From: Firmicutes bacterium UBA6226
GTDB taxonomy: Bacteria > Bacillota_A > Clostridia > Peptostreptococcales > Acidaminobacteraceae
DNA: 38,264 nucleotides
Direction of reading: 5' to 3'
Assembly: GCA_002441045.1 (NCBI GenBank)
Contig: DJWQ01000147.1
Coordinates: 1-38,264 of the forward strand
Under the pieces are notes generated by a model. The model was not told where the DNA came from. It ran no database searches and worked only from the letters and a program-made list of their open reading frames with translations. How positions within the stretch are numbered: the first letter of the stretch is position 1; the number at the start of each line of letters is the position of its first letter. Below are positions 30,754 through 38,264 of this stretch, piece by piece. A program made the position numbers and the translations under genes.

Positions 30754-32337
30754 GTTTTCTTTACGGTCATGCTTTTGCCACTCTGAAGTCGTCATCCCTG
30801 TCATTTTTTTAAAGACGCGCGTAAAGTATTGCTGATTGGAGTAGCCCACCATAGCGTAGATGTCCTTGTTGCGATAGGCTGGATTTACGAGAAATTGCTT
30901 CGCTTTATCGATACGTACTTGGTTGATAAAGGTCGATAAATTTTGACCGGTTTCACGCTTAAAGACGCTGCAGACGTACTGCTTAGACAAACTGAGCTCC
31001 TTTGCAACATCCTCAAGCGAGATGTTTTGATCGTAATTTTGCTCCACAAAATTAATCGCTTGCTTGATGATGTATCTTGATTGATGATCGCGAATATAGC
31101 TGAGCTCATTAATCAATGTCTTAAACAGGTCTGTGACAATGTTTTTAAGATCGCTCACATGCTTGGATTTCATAACTGATTCATGAAAAGCACTATAGCT
31201 GAAAGCGACTTCAGGTGCGTCAAAAAGATATTGAAATACATTGTAAAGCTCACCTACAAGCTGAGTCATAAACACCTTAGCGATCCTCGGTGGATAGCAC
31301 TTAAGTCTAAACAGACCAAGCACATCGTCAATGGTGTAAAGGATTCCCTCAAGGTTTTCCTGACCGATGAAATCGATAAATTGTGCAGTAGTTTTGAGCT
31401 TAAGGTCATGAGTATTTCCAGATAAAACCCTAATGTGGTCGGTATTTTCAATCAGGCTTTCACCACAAGGTATATAAAAAAGCATTTCAGATTTTTCTAC
31501 CAAAAGTTCATACTGACTTAATAGTGCCTCAGCTTCAATAAAAGCGTTGGTATAGATGAGGTTGATGGCAATATCAAAGTACTGAATCACACCGTTTTGA
31601 ACGGCAGATGCAATTCGACTTATGGTAGAAAGTGTCAAGTCAGTGGACGAAATTAAAAAGAGATGCTCGTCCATATAACCGTTGAAAAGGTATTGAATCC
31701 CCTTTTCGTTAAGCTGGTCAATGATTAGATTAACAGTCGTTTCACTAATTTGCTTGGCGTTTTTTTGATCTTTTAGCTTGATTTCAAGGTTGATAAAGGC
31801 ATACTTGGTATTGCTTAGCTGAAAATTTTGCTCTTCAAAGCGAAACAATAGCTTCTCATCAAAATTGAACTTAACTTTTATAAGATCGTTTAAAAGAGAA
31901 CGCTTAATCGCATTTTGGTTGTGATGTTTATTGGGGATAAACGATTGTCCCGTTGAGCTGTCATCTAGTGCAGTTTTAAATCGCTTCATCAAGGCGATGA
32001 GCTCATCATCCACGATTTCAGATTTAAGCATATAGTCAGTTGCCCCATTTTTAAGCGCTGTCCTTGCAAACTGAAATTCATCATAGCAGGTAAGGACTAA
32101 AATTTTCGTGTCTTTGTTCTCCTTGTGAATCTTGTCGGTTAGCCAGAGGCCATCTTGCTTCGGCATTTTTATATCGGTAATCACAACGTCTGGATTCAAT
32201 TTTAAAAACTGGGCATAGCCCTGTTCACCGTTGGAGGCCTCTCCTACCACAGTAAAGCCGATTTCTTCCCAGTCGATGGTATTTTTAAGTCCAATACGCA
32301 CGAGGACTTCATCGTCGACGATTAAGACCTTATACAT
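30751..32337 (-). CDS. Response regulator with AraC-type output domain (YesN family)
   Basis: The start is the ATG at 32337 (528 residues), with GGAGG five bases upstream. It overlaps the kinase stop by 8 bases, giving translational coupling. The receiver domain has D8/D9 (VLIVDDE), the phospho-acceptor D55 in VVITDIKMPKQDG, T83 and K105. A long middle region of unassigned structure follows. The C-terminal 100 residues hold two helix-turn-helix units of the AraC family (ISLEDVAKELSLSKQYVCSVFKRETG, then MVGYSNQQYFTRVFKKMTGMTTSEW). It probably activates the importer operon in response to the adjacent kinase. Confidence 0.93.
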   Translation of the reverse strand: MYKVLIVDDEVLVRIGLKNTIDWEEIGFTVVGEASNGEQGYAQFLKLNPDVVITDIKMPKQDGLWLTDKIHKENKDTKILVLTCYDEFQFARTALKNGATDYMLKSEIVDDELIALMKRFKTALDDSSTGQSFIPNKHHNQNAIKRSLLNDLIKVKFNFDEKLLFRFEEQNFQLSNTKYAFINLEIKLKDQKNAKQISETTVNLIIDQLNEKGIQYLFNGYMDEHLFLISSTDLTLSTISRIASAVQNGVIQYFDIAINLIYTNAFIEAEALLSQYELLVEKSEMLFYIPCGESLIENTDHIRVLSGNTHDLKLKTTAQFIDFIGQENLEGILYTIDDVLGLFRLKCYPPRIAKVFMTQLVGELYNVFQYLFDAPEVAFSYSAFHESVMKSKHVSDLKNIVTDLFKTLINELSYIRDHQSRYIIKQAINFVEQNYDQNISLEDVAKELSLSKQYVCSVFKRETGQNLSTFINQVRIDKAKQFLVNPAYRNKDIYAMVGYSNQQYFTRVFKKMTGMTTSEWQKHDRKEN

Positions 32338-34105
32338 CGGTACCTCCATTTTCTTCATCATCGGTTTTTCTTTTTACAGGTAACCTAACCATTACTGTAG
32401 TGCCAGTTCCTTCACTTGTCAAGACTTCTAAACCGTATGCATCTCCACAGAATAACTGAATCCTTTGATTGACGTTATTTAGACCCGCCTTGCTGAGCTT
32501 ACTTCCCGTCGTGTTATCCCTGAAAATTTTACCGAGTACATCCTCTGAGATACCTGGCCCATTGTCTTTAATAGAGACGATTAAATCCTCACCCTCTCTT
32601 TCAAAATGACTTTCAAAGGAGATTGTCAAGTGCTCAGAAGCTTCCATGCCATAGATGATACTGTTTTCAATAATCGGTTGAAGGATGAGCTTAGGGATTA
32701 AAAGTGGTGTTGTAGCAGGATCAATCGCATAATCTACCTCAAAATCCTCGTTAAATCTTAATTTCTGAATCACCACATAGTTTTGGATATACTCTAGCTC
32801 CTCATTAAGTGTAATAAAATCACTGCTGATGTTGATGCTGATGCGCAGAAGTTTAACCAGTGCGACGATGGCATTGCTAACGCTGTTAGCACCTTGTATC
32901 TTCGCCATCCATTTAATGGTGTTAAGCGTATTGTATAAAAAGTGAGGGTTGATTTGAGCGTGAAGTGCTTCTAGCTCCACTTCCCGTTTCATTCGTTCTT
33001 CCATTACCAGCTTCTCGATGAGTACTTCCATTTCAGAGACCATGTTGTTAATGCTATCGCTGAGCTCCATCATCTCATTTGTCGTCGATACTTTTGTACG
33101 AACGGACAAATCCCCTTGTTCGACGCGTTTCAGGTCACTGATAATTTTAAGCATTGGCTCTGTGTACTGTAAGGATAATCCTAAGACGAACATCAAAATT
33201 AATGCGGTATAGATACCGGCTCCGATAAAGAAAATCCTTTGAATTTGATCGACTTCAAAATAGAGCTCGTTTTTAGATATCGTCTTAACGATGCGCCAGT
33301 TATTGGTTTCAAGCAAACTGTAAAAAGCAATTTTCTCTTGATTGTCACTGTGATACGAAATTGCGCCAGTTTGGTCGTAGGTAGACATGAGTGCAACAAA
33401 GTAAGGCATGTCTGAAATGGTCGTGCCTATTAAAGATTTGTCTGGGTGCGAAACGATGGTGCCCGTGTTGTCGATGATAAACACTTCGCCACCATCAGCA
33501 TCTAAATTCGTATAAGCTTGCTCTAGCAGGACCTCTTCTATATCGACGACAAACGTACCATAGGACTCAAGCGTATTGAAATCAATGATATTTCTCACTA
33601 CTGAAAAGTAATAACGTGTAGATATACCCGACAGAATTTTAATGTTTTGCTTAACCGTTGATAGCCAGATCGGCCTACTGTCATGATGCTCGCTGGACAT
33701 CTGCTGTATGGAAATCAGCGGTGTGGTTTTATTTGTACCGATAGCATAGGTGCTTTTGGCGTTAATAAGAGAAATGCCATCAATATCATTTCGAGATGCT
33801 AAAAAACCACGTAAGAGTTCATTGATCTCACTATTTGGTGTTTTTGTATTTGATACCTTCTCAAGGAAGGTTCTATTTGAGAGAATCGTTGTCGTGTAAT
33901 CGACGATATCACCTAAAAGAAAATTGATTTTATCACCAGTTTCTGCGATGGATTGCTGCGCAACGGTGCTGTATTTTTCGTTAAAAGTATCTTTGATGGT
34001 GTTTGAAAGTAGCATAAATAGCCAAACGATTGGTATGATGATAAAGAAGATGACGATGACCACAAGCTGAAATCTAAGTCTGTTATAAAATTTTAGCCGT
34101 TTCAT
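32330..34105 (-). CDS. Sensor histidine kinase (YesM/LytS-type, HPK7)
   Basis: The 591-residue protein has a membrane helix near 12-32 and a large extracytoplasmic Cache-like sensor domain (about 40-280, including TYAIGTNKTTPLIS and GEVFIIDNTGTIVSHPDKSLIG). A second helix (about 285-310) and a HAMP linker follow. The His-kinase motif is LHAQINPHFLYNTLNTIKWMA, with the phospho-histidine near 385. The ATPase domain has LILQPIIENSIIYGME and IVSIKDNGPGIS. It starts 2 bases after the solute-binding gene stop, and its RBS lies inside that gene. The ligand may be presented by the solute-binding protein. Confidence 0.93.
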   Translation of the reverse strand: MKRLKFYNRLRFQLVVIVIFFIIIPIVWLFMLLSNTIKDTFNEKYSTVAQQSIAETGDKINFLLGDIVDYTTTILSNRTFLEKVSNTKTPNSEINELLRGFLASRNDIDGISLINAKSTYAIGTNKTTPLISIQQMSSEHHDSRPIWLSTVKQNIKILSGISTRYYFSVVRNIIDFNTLESYGTFVVDIEEVLLEQAYTNLDADGGEVFIIDNTGTIVSHPDKSLIGTTISDMPYFVALMSTYDQTGAISYHSDNQEKIAFYSLLETNNWRIVKTISKNELYFEVDQIQRIFFIGAGIYTALILMFVLGLSLQYTEPMLKIISDLKRVEQGDLSVRTKVSTTNEMMELSDSINNMVSEMEVLIEKLVMEERMKREVELEALHAQINPHFLYNTLNTIKWMAKIQGANSVSNAIVALVKLLRISINISSDFITLNEELEYIQNYVVIQKLRFNEDFEVDYAIDPATTPLLIPKLILQPIIENSIIYGMEASEHLTISFESHFEREGEDLIVSIKDNGPGISEDVLGKIFRDNTTGSKLSKAGLNNVNQRIQLFCGDAYGLEVLTSEGTGTTVMVRLPVKRKTDDEENGGTDV

Positions 34106-34107
34106 GG

Positions 34108-35577
34108 TTATCTCTCCTCATTGATTTTTTTATAGAGTTCAAGTGCGACGTCTTCAGGTTTTAAATCCTCAGTCACCATATTGTGCAGGGCTTCGATAAT
34201 CGCTTGCTCTATGGGATAAAAGTTGGCGAGTTTCGGTCTGAGATATATATTTTCAGGTTGCCAAGCTTCTAAAACTGTATCAATCTGTGGATGAGAGGCT
34301 CTAAACTCAGGATCGATTGCGTCATAGGCGGATTTAATCGTCGGTAGTGCGCCACCGGTCGGTTCAGTTAAAATGCGAAGCTGCATTTCTTTAGAGGTTG
34401 CCCATGCGATAAAGAACCATGCAGCTTCTTTCTCTTCTTGAGTGGCATATCGGTTGATGCCGATGCCAGAGCCACCAAAGATGTTGGCACTTCTTTCAGT
34501 CCCATAAGGTAAAATCGCTGTGCCCAGATTGTTTCTAACTCTAAAGTTATTAGAGGCATTAAGCGTGGCATAGTTTTCATCCCAGTTCACCATCATGGCG
34601 ATTTCGCCTCTATAAAAAGCATCGGATGTGTCTTCCCAGTTCCAGTTCACACTATCCGGTGCCGCTGAAGCTATGACGTTTTTATAATCGTAAAGAGATT
34701 TAATAAATGCGTCGCTCATAACGTCGATTTTATAGAAGCTGGATAAGCCATAGGTGTTAATGTTGTCGTCCCTAAAGTAGTCCCCGCCATTTGAGGCAAG
34801 GATGTTTGAAAACTCACAAAAGATGGCATTGTGCGCTTGTGCCATCTGACCGCTACCGTATTTGACAATCTCGTTTGGCACATAAGTGTCAATCCATTTC
34901 GCGATTTCTATATATCTGTCCCATGTAAAGTCAGGACCACCAGGCGTCCAGTCATAACCCATGCTGTTATAAAATTGGGTTTTAAAGTCATTAAAGACGT
35001 CTTTGCGATAATAGAGTATCATCGTCGTAGAGTCAAATGGAATTGCATACAGATGATCTGAGCTTTCAAAGTACGAGCAGACTTTAAGCTGATATTCGAA
35101 AAAGTCGTCAAGTCCAACTTGAAGTGAGGGTAGTTCGGGATTTTGAATGAAGTTTTCAAGAGGCTCTAGATCGTTATGAAAGCGGTTGAGCGTCTGATAA
35201 GGGTCTGAGTAAATTAACTGGTAATCCCCTGCCTTAGAGATGAAATCCAGATTGATTTTTTGTATAAATGTATCGTAATCTGTCGGTCTAATTTTGATGT
35301 TAATTCCTGTGAGCTTTGTAAACTCCTCAGTTTCAAGTGAGAGAACATTTGCGCCTAGATTGTTTTCAACGATGAAGTTTAAGGTGATTCCCTCGTACTT
35401 CCTAAGATCGAAATCCTTAGGAAAAACGAAGTTCTCAAGCGAGGTTCCCTCAAGTGAAACCGTGGTGTGTGGTGTAACAGTCTCTGTCTTATCCTGCGTC
35501 ATGATGTGTCTTTGATTTATAAGCATGCCGACGAGTACGACGACGATGAGCATCAGTACGATAAACGTTTTTTTCAT
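34108..35577 (-). CDS. Membrane-anchored extracellular solute-binding protein (family 1) in a sensory operon
   Basis: The 489-residue protein has an N-terminal hydrophobic helix (about 4-21) without a lipobox cysteine, so it is probably membrane-anchored rather than lipidated. The rest has the family-1 sugar-binding-protein pattern: DYDTFIQKINLDFISKAGDY, HLYAIPFDSTTMILYYRKDVF, WDRYIEIAKWI and NIFGGSGIGINRYATQEEKEAAWFFIAWATS. No permease gene is beside it; the kinase and regulator genes follow directly. The arrangement suggests it presents the ligand to the kinase. It has its own promoter and a strong RBS (GGAGGG). Confidence 0.88.
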   Translation of the reverse strand: MKKTFIVLMLIVVVLVGMLINQRHIMTQDKTETVTPHTTVSLEGTSLENFVFPKDFDLRKYEGITLNFIVENNLGANVLSLETEEFTKLTGINIKIRPTDYDTFIQKINLDFISKAGDYQLIYSDPYQTLNRFHNDLEPLENFIQNPELPSLQVGLDDFFEYQLKVCSYFESSDHLYAIPFDSTTMILYYRKDVFNDFKTQFYNSMGYDWTPGGPDFTWDRYIEIAKWIDTYVPNEIVKYGSGQMAQAHNAIFCEFSNILASNGGDYFRDDNINTYGLSSFYKIDVMSDAFIKSLYDYKNVIASAAPDSVNWNWEDTSDAFYRGEIAMMVNWDENYATLNASNNFRVRNNLGTAILPYGTERSANIFGGSGIGINRYATQEEKEAAWFFIAWATSKEMQLRILTEPTGGALPTIKSAYDAIDPEFRASHPQIDTVLEAWQPENIYLRPKLANFYPIEQAIIEALHNMVTEDLKPEDVALELYKKINEER

Positions 35578-35620
35578 AATTCCGATCCCTCCAAAATACT
35601 AGATAGAATTTTCACCGTTT

Positions 35621-35649
35621 ATCGTACCACAGTTTTTAAATGGTGACAA
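35621..35649 (-). promoter_or_regulatory. Sigma-A type promoter of the SBP-kinase-regulator operon
   Basis: On the minus strand TTGTCA (35644-35649), a 17-base spacer and TACGAT (35621-35626). It begins right after the valS stop codon, so valS ends without an obvious terminator of its own. Confidence 0.75.
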
Positions 35650-35651
35650 TT

Positions 35652-38072
35652 TTATAATAATTCGATTTTAATTGCATGGGTACAAGCGTATAAATCGTTT
35701 AAACTTGCTTCAAACATCTGTTTATAAGGCGTTGAACCTAAAATTGTTAGAAGTGGCATTTCGCTTTTTTGCGAGAGATTATTTTCTGACTTATAGCGTC
35801 TCGCTTCTGAAAGTGCTAGCTTGATTTGGTCACCAAAGTAAAGGTATTTTTCTTTAGCTTTTGCAATTTGCTCAGAAGTTGGTTTAAGTGTTGTCGCGTC
35901 TTCTAATTCAATTTCAAACCACTCAGTTTCAAATTTATCCCACTGCACGATATGGATCGACTTCTCATTTTCATAATTTCTAAAATAAGATTGATAGATC
36001 GATTCTGTCATGTGCGGTATATAGGGTGCATAGAGCTTTAATATGCCTAGAAGCGCATAATAGATGGTTTTAAGCGCAGAGCCTTGTTCTTTTTTGCCGT
36101 GCTTTTCAGGCTGATAGATGCGTTCTTTTACCAGCTCAAGATAATCGTCACAGAAATCGCTCCAAAAGAAACGGTCGATATGGTGTCGTGCCAGTCCGAT
36201 CTCATACTGATCAAGTGCTGCCTTCGCTTCAAGCATTGTGTTTTCAAGCTTGATGAGCAGCCATTTGTCTTGTGGCAGTAAATCTGATAAGTCGGCGCGG
36301 TTGTTGAGTTCATCATTTGCTATAAGGTGCATCAGACAAAAATTCGCCGCATTATAGAGTTTGTTAAGTGTACGCTTTGCGCCGCTAAGGTCATCTTTAT
36401 CAAAGAAAGTATCTGTCCCAAGTTTGGCAGATGCAACCCAGTATCTAAGCGCATCGGCGGATTCAGTTTGAATGAGTTCAAAAGGCTCAAGAGAGGTGTT
36501 GCTCTTTGATTTGGAAATTTTCTCCCCTTTTTTCGCTAGTACGAACCCGCAGATCATAAGATCCTTCCATGGAATCTCGCCAGTATGATAGATGCTTTTA
36601 ACGATGGAATAAAACGCCCAAGTTCTAATGATTTCGTGTGCTTGAGTGTGCATGCTCATCGGTAGCTGCTTCGTGTTGATAAAAGGCGTCATAGAAGATG
36701 TCGCCCATGTGTCCAATACTGCCGTTTCTGGGATAAAGTCGCTACATCCACAGTGACAAGGCTTTGAAGGACTTGTTTCTAGGGGGTTAACTGGCAAAGC
36801 CTGTTCATCGGCAACCTGCGTTTCTCCGCATGCTTTGCAGTACCAAATTGGGATGGGAACACCGAAAAACCGCTGTCTTGAGATACACCAATCCCACTTG
36901 AGGTTGGTTACCCAATGGATATATCTAGCTTTCATGTTTTCAGGATACCAGTTGATCTCATCGGCAGCATTTAGATAGCGTTCCTTATCGCTTAAGATGT
37001 CAATGTACCACTGTTTTGAAGGTAGATACTCAATTGGCGTGCCGCATCTTTCATGTGTGCCAATGTTATGAGATAAAGGCTCACTCTTTGATAATTTACC
37101 TGCATCATTTAAAAGTTCAATGATGGATTTTCTCGCTTTTCTAATGGTTAAGCCACCGATAAATGGTGTGTTGATTGCTATTCTACCATCAGCCGTTATG
37201 GCATCTCTATAAGGTAACTGATGTTTTTCCTGCCACTGCGTATCGGTAATATCACCATAAGTGGCGCACATAACGATGCCAGTGCCCTTTTCTTTTTCTA
37301 CCGTTTCTTCTAGTAGAATTGGGATGAGATATTCAAAGAGCGGAACGATGGCATGATGTCCCTTTAAAGCTTCGGCACGTTCGTCCTCTGGATGAATAAA
37401 GAGTGCGATACAGCCGTTTAAGAGTTCAGGTCTAGTGGTTGCGATCTCAAGTGTGGGAAAATCAAGATGATCGGTTTCAAAGTGGATCGTGTGAAAGAGT
37501 GAATCGTGTGTTTCGGTGTTGATCTCAGCTTGTGCAACTGAGGTTTGACATTCGGTACACCATAGAACTGGTGCCGTTTTAGCATATGCTTTACCTTTGT
37601 GATAGAGCTCTATAAAAGAAGCTTGGCTGATTTTTTGCGCTTTTGGGCCGATGGTTTGATAAGCCAGTGACCAGTCACAGGAAAAACCAAGTGATTGCCA
37701 AAGCGACATAAATTCGGCTTCATAAGACTGTGTGGTCTCAAGGCATTTTTCGATAAATTCAGATCTAGAGAGATCCGTCGCACGGATGCCGAGTGATTTC
37801 TCTACCAGTCTCTCCGTAGGCAGTCCATTGTCATCAAACCCAAATGGATAAAAAACGTTATAGCCTGTCATGCGTCTAAACCGAGCAATGATTTCAGCCT
37901 GCGTGTAAGAAAAAATATGGCCAATGTGTAGGCTTCCGCTTACGGTTGGCGGTGGTGTATCAATGCTGTATAAGGGTTTTTCTGATGCTTCGTCAAATGA
38001 ATAAAGGGCTTCTTCTGACCAAAAGTTCTGCATTTGCGGTTCGATTTCTTTAAAGTCGTATTTCTTTTTCAT
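35652..38072 (-). CDS. valS: Valyl-tRNA synthetase, short archaeal-like form
   Basis: This class I synthetase has 806 residues. The HIGH motif is HIGH at 49-52 in PPPTVSGSLHIGHIFSYTQAE and the KMSKS motif reads KISKS near 518. The editing domain has LEIATTRPELLNGCIALFIH and GTGIVMCATYGDITDTQW, which resemble archaeal ValRS rather than the usual bacterial type. A zinc-ribbon segment follows (CKACG, then CHCGC). The C-terminal coiled coil of long bacterial ValRS is absent. It may be the only ValRS or a second, antibiotic-tolerant copy, which this window cannot decide. RBS is AAGGAGG. Confidence 0.93.
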   Translation of the reverse strand: MKKKYDFKEIEPQMQNFWSEEALYSFDEASEKPLYSIDTPPPTVSGSLHIGHIFSYTQAEIIARFRRMTGYNVFYPFGFDDNGLPTERLVEKSLGIRATDLSRSEFIEKCLETTQSYEAEFMSLWQSLGFSCDWSLAYQTIGPKAQKISQASFIELYHKGKAYAKTAPVLWCTECQTSVAQAEINTETHDSLFHTIHFETDHLDFPTLEIATTRPELLNGCIALFIHPEDERAEALKGHHAIVPLFEYLIPILLEETVEKEKGTGIVMCATYGDITDTQWQEKHQLPYRDAITADGRIAINTPFIGGLTIRKARKSIIELLNDAGKLSKSEPLSHNIGTHERCGTPIEYLPSKQWYIDILSDKERYLNAADEINWYPENMKARYIHWVTNLKWDWCISRQRFFGVPIPIWYCKACGETQVADEQALPVNPLETSPSKPCHCGCSDFIPETAVLDTWATSSMTPFINTKQLPMSMHTQAHEIIRTWAFYSIVKSIYHTGEIPWKDLMICGFVLAKKGEKISKSKSNTSLEPFELIQTESADALRYWVASAKLGTDTFFDKDDLSGAKRTLNKLYNAANFCLMHLIANDELNNRADLSDLLPQDKWLLIKLENTMLEAKAALDQYEIGLARHHIDRFFWSDFCDDYLELVKERIYQPEKHGKKEQGSALKTIYYALLGILKLYAPYIPHMTESIYQSYFRNYENEKSIHIVQWDKFETEWFEIELEDATTLKPTSEQIAKAKEKYLYFGDQIKLALSEARRYKSENNLSQKSEMPLLTILGSTPYKQMFEASLNDLYACTHAIKIELL

Positions 38073-38264
38073 AGTTGCCTCCTTAGGATTTAAAACGACA
38101 TCAAAAAGTTAAGTGTAAATGAGATCGACCAACGCACGAGTAAATTCTTCGAGGCCTCAGAATGATATCAGATTCTATCTTGCTTATTTAAATCTTAGGA
38201 CCTCAAGTCCACAAATATAACTAAAAGCTAGATTGTGGCTAAATAAAAATCTTCAGGCATCGAG
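38073..38264 (-). other. Upstream region of valS, no T-box recognised
   Basis: The 192 bases up to the window edge contain short hairpins (for example TTGAGG with CCTCGA, and AGAAT with ATTCT) but no T-box sequence (AGGGTGGNACCGCG) and no other known leader. A promoter was not identified with confidence. Confidence 0.4.

Noticed and set aside
38073..38264. T-box riboswitch upstream of valS
   Set aside because: The conserved T-box bulge sequence and the specifier loop were not found; only short unspecific hairpins are present.

Overview
The window is AT-rich DNA from a low-GC, Gram-positive-type bacterium, most likely a member of the Clostridia. The grounds are strong AAGGAGG-type ribosome binding sites, Bacillus/Clostridium-type LexA boxes, a HPr-like protein with both His15 and Ser46, a YesM/YesN-type two-component pair, an S-layer-homology protein and a TIGR03826/YvyF-like flagellar protein. 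A relative of Fusibacter or Acidaminobacter would fit, but I cannot fix the genus from sequence alone. Nearly all genes are on the minus strand. Only an Lrp/AsnC regulator, a TetR-family regulator and an oleate hydratase are on the plus strand. No CRISPR array, insertion sequence, prophage or tRNA gene was seen.

Region 1 (1-3.2 kb) has a response regulator cut by the window edge, an AI-2E-family permease, deoC with its own promoter and terminator, and hpt. Region 2 (3.2-7.5 kb) is a compact tad (type IVb pilus) operon with its own promoter: a CpaE/TadZ-like pseudo-receiver protein, the TadA ATPase, TadB, a short TadC, a Flp pilin and an FHA-domain protein. Region 3 (7.5-10 kb) has a stand-alone carboxyltransferase subunit (OadA/PycB type, no biotin domain) divergent from an Lrp/AsnC regulator, with a TGTACA dyad between them. 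Region 4 (10-14.8 kb) has a structured noncoding stretch, a metallo-beta-lactamase-fold protein, an orphan HPr, a coiled-coil membrane protein, an OppB/OppC permease pair without partner subunits, and tcdA. Region 5 (14.8-21 kb) has a CNNM/CorC-type membrane protein, an SOS-controlled Y-family polymerase with a small companion ORF, the YvyF-like protein, and the TetR regulator/oleate hydratase pair.

Region 6 (21-23.7 kb) has an SLH-MORN secreted protein, a SanA/YdcF protein and rnpB (RNase P RNA, class A) with promoter and terminator. Region 7 (23.7-35.6 kb) is a sugar or pentitol module. A promoter right after valS drives a membrane-anchored solute-binding protein, a YesM-type kinase and a YesN/AraC-type regulator. 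The next operon encodes a ribose/xylose-type ABC importer (ATPase, permease, lipoprotein), a zinc polyol dehydrogenase and xylulokinase. The gap between the two operons has three copies of TAGTGCAA on the minus strand, 21 and 30 bases apart, which are good candidates for the regulator's sites. The dehydrogenase plus xylulokinase implies import of xylitol or D-arabitol, oxidation to D-xylulose and phosphorylation to xylulose 5-phosphate. Region 8 is valS, of a form resembling archaeal-type ValRS, with no recognisable T-box leader.

The most unusual signals are the TAGTGCAA array next to the SBP-kinase-regulator set, the multi-hairpin noncoding segments at 10091-10190 and 23775-23850, imperfect 17-base tandem repeats in two spacers of the pentitol operon, and the reduced tad locus.
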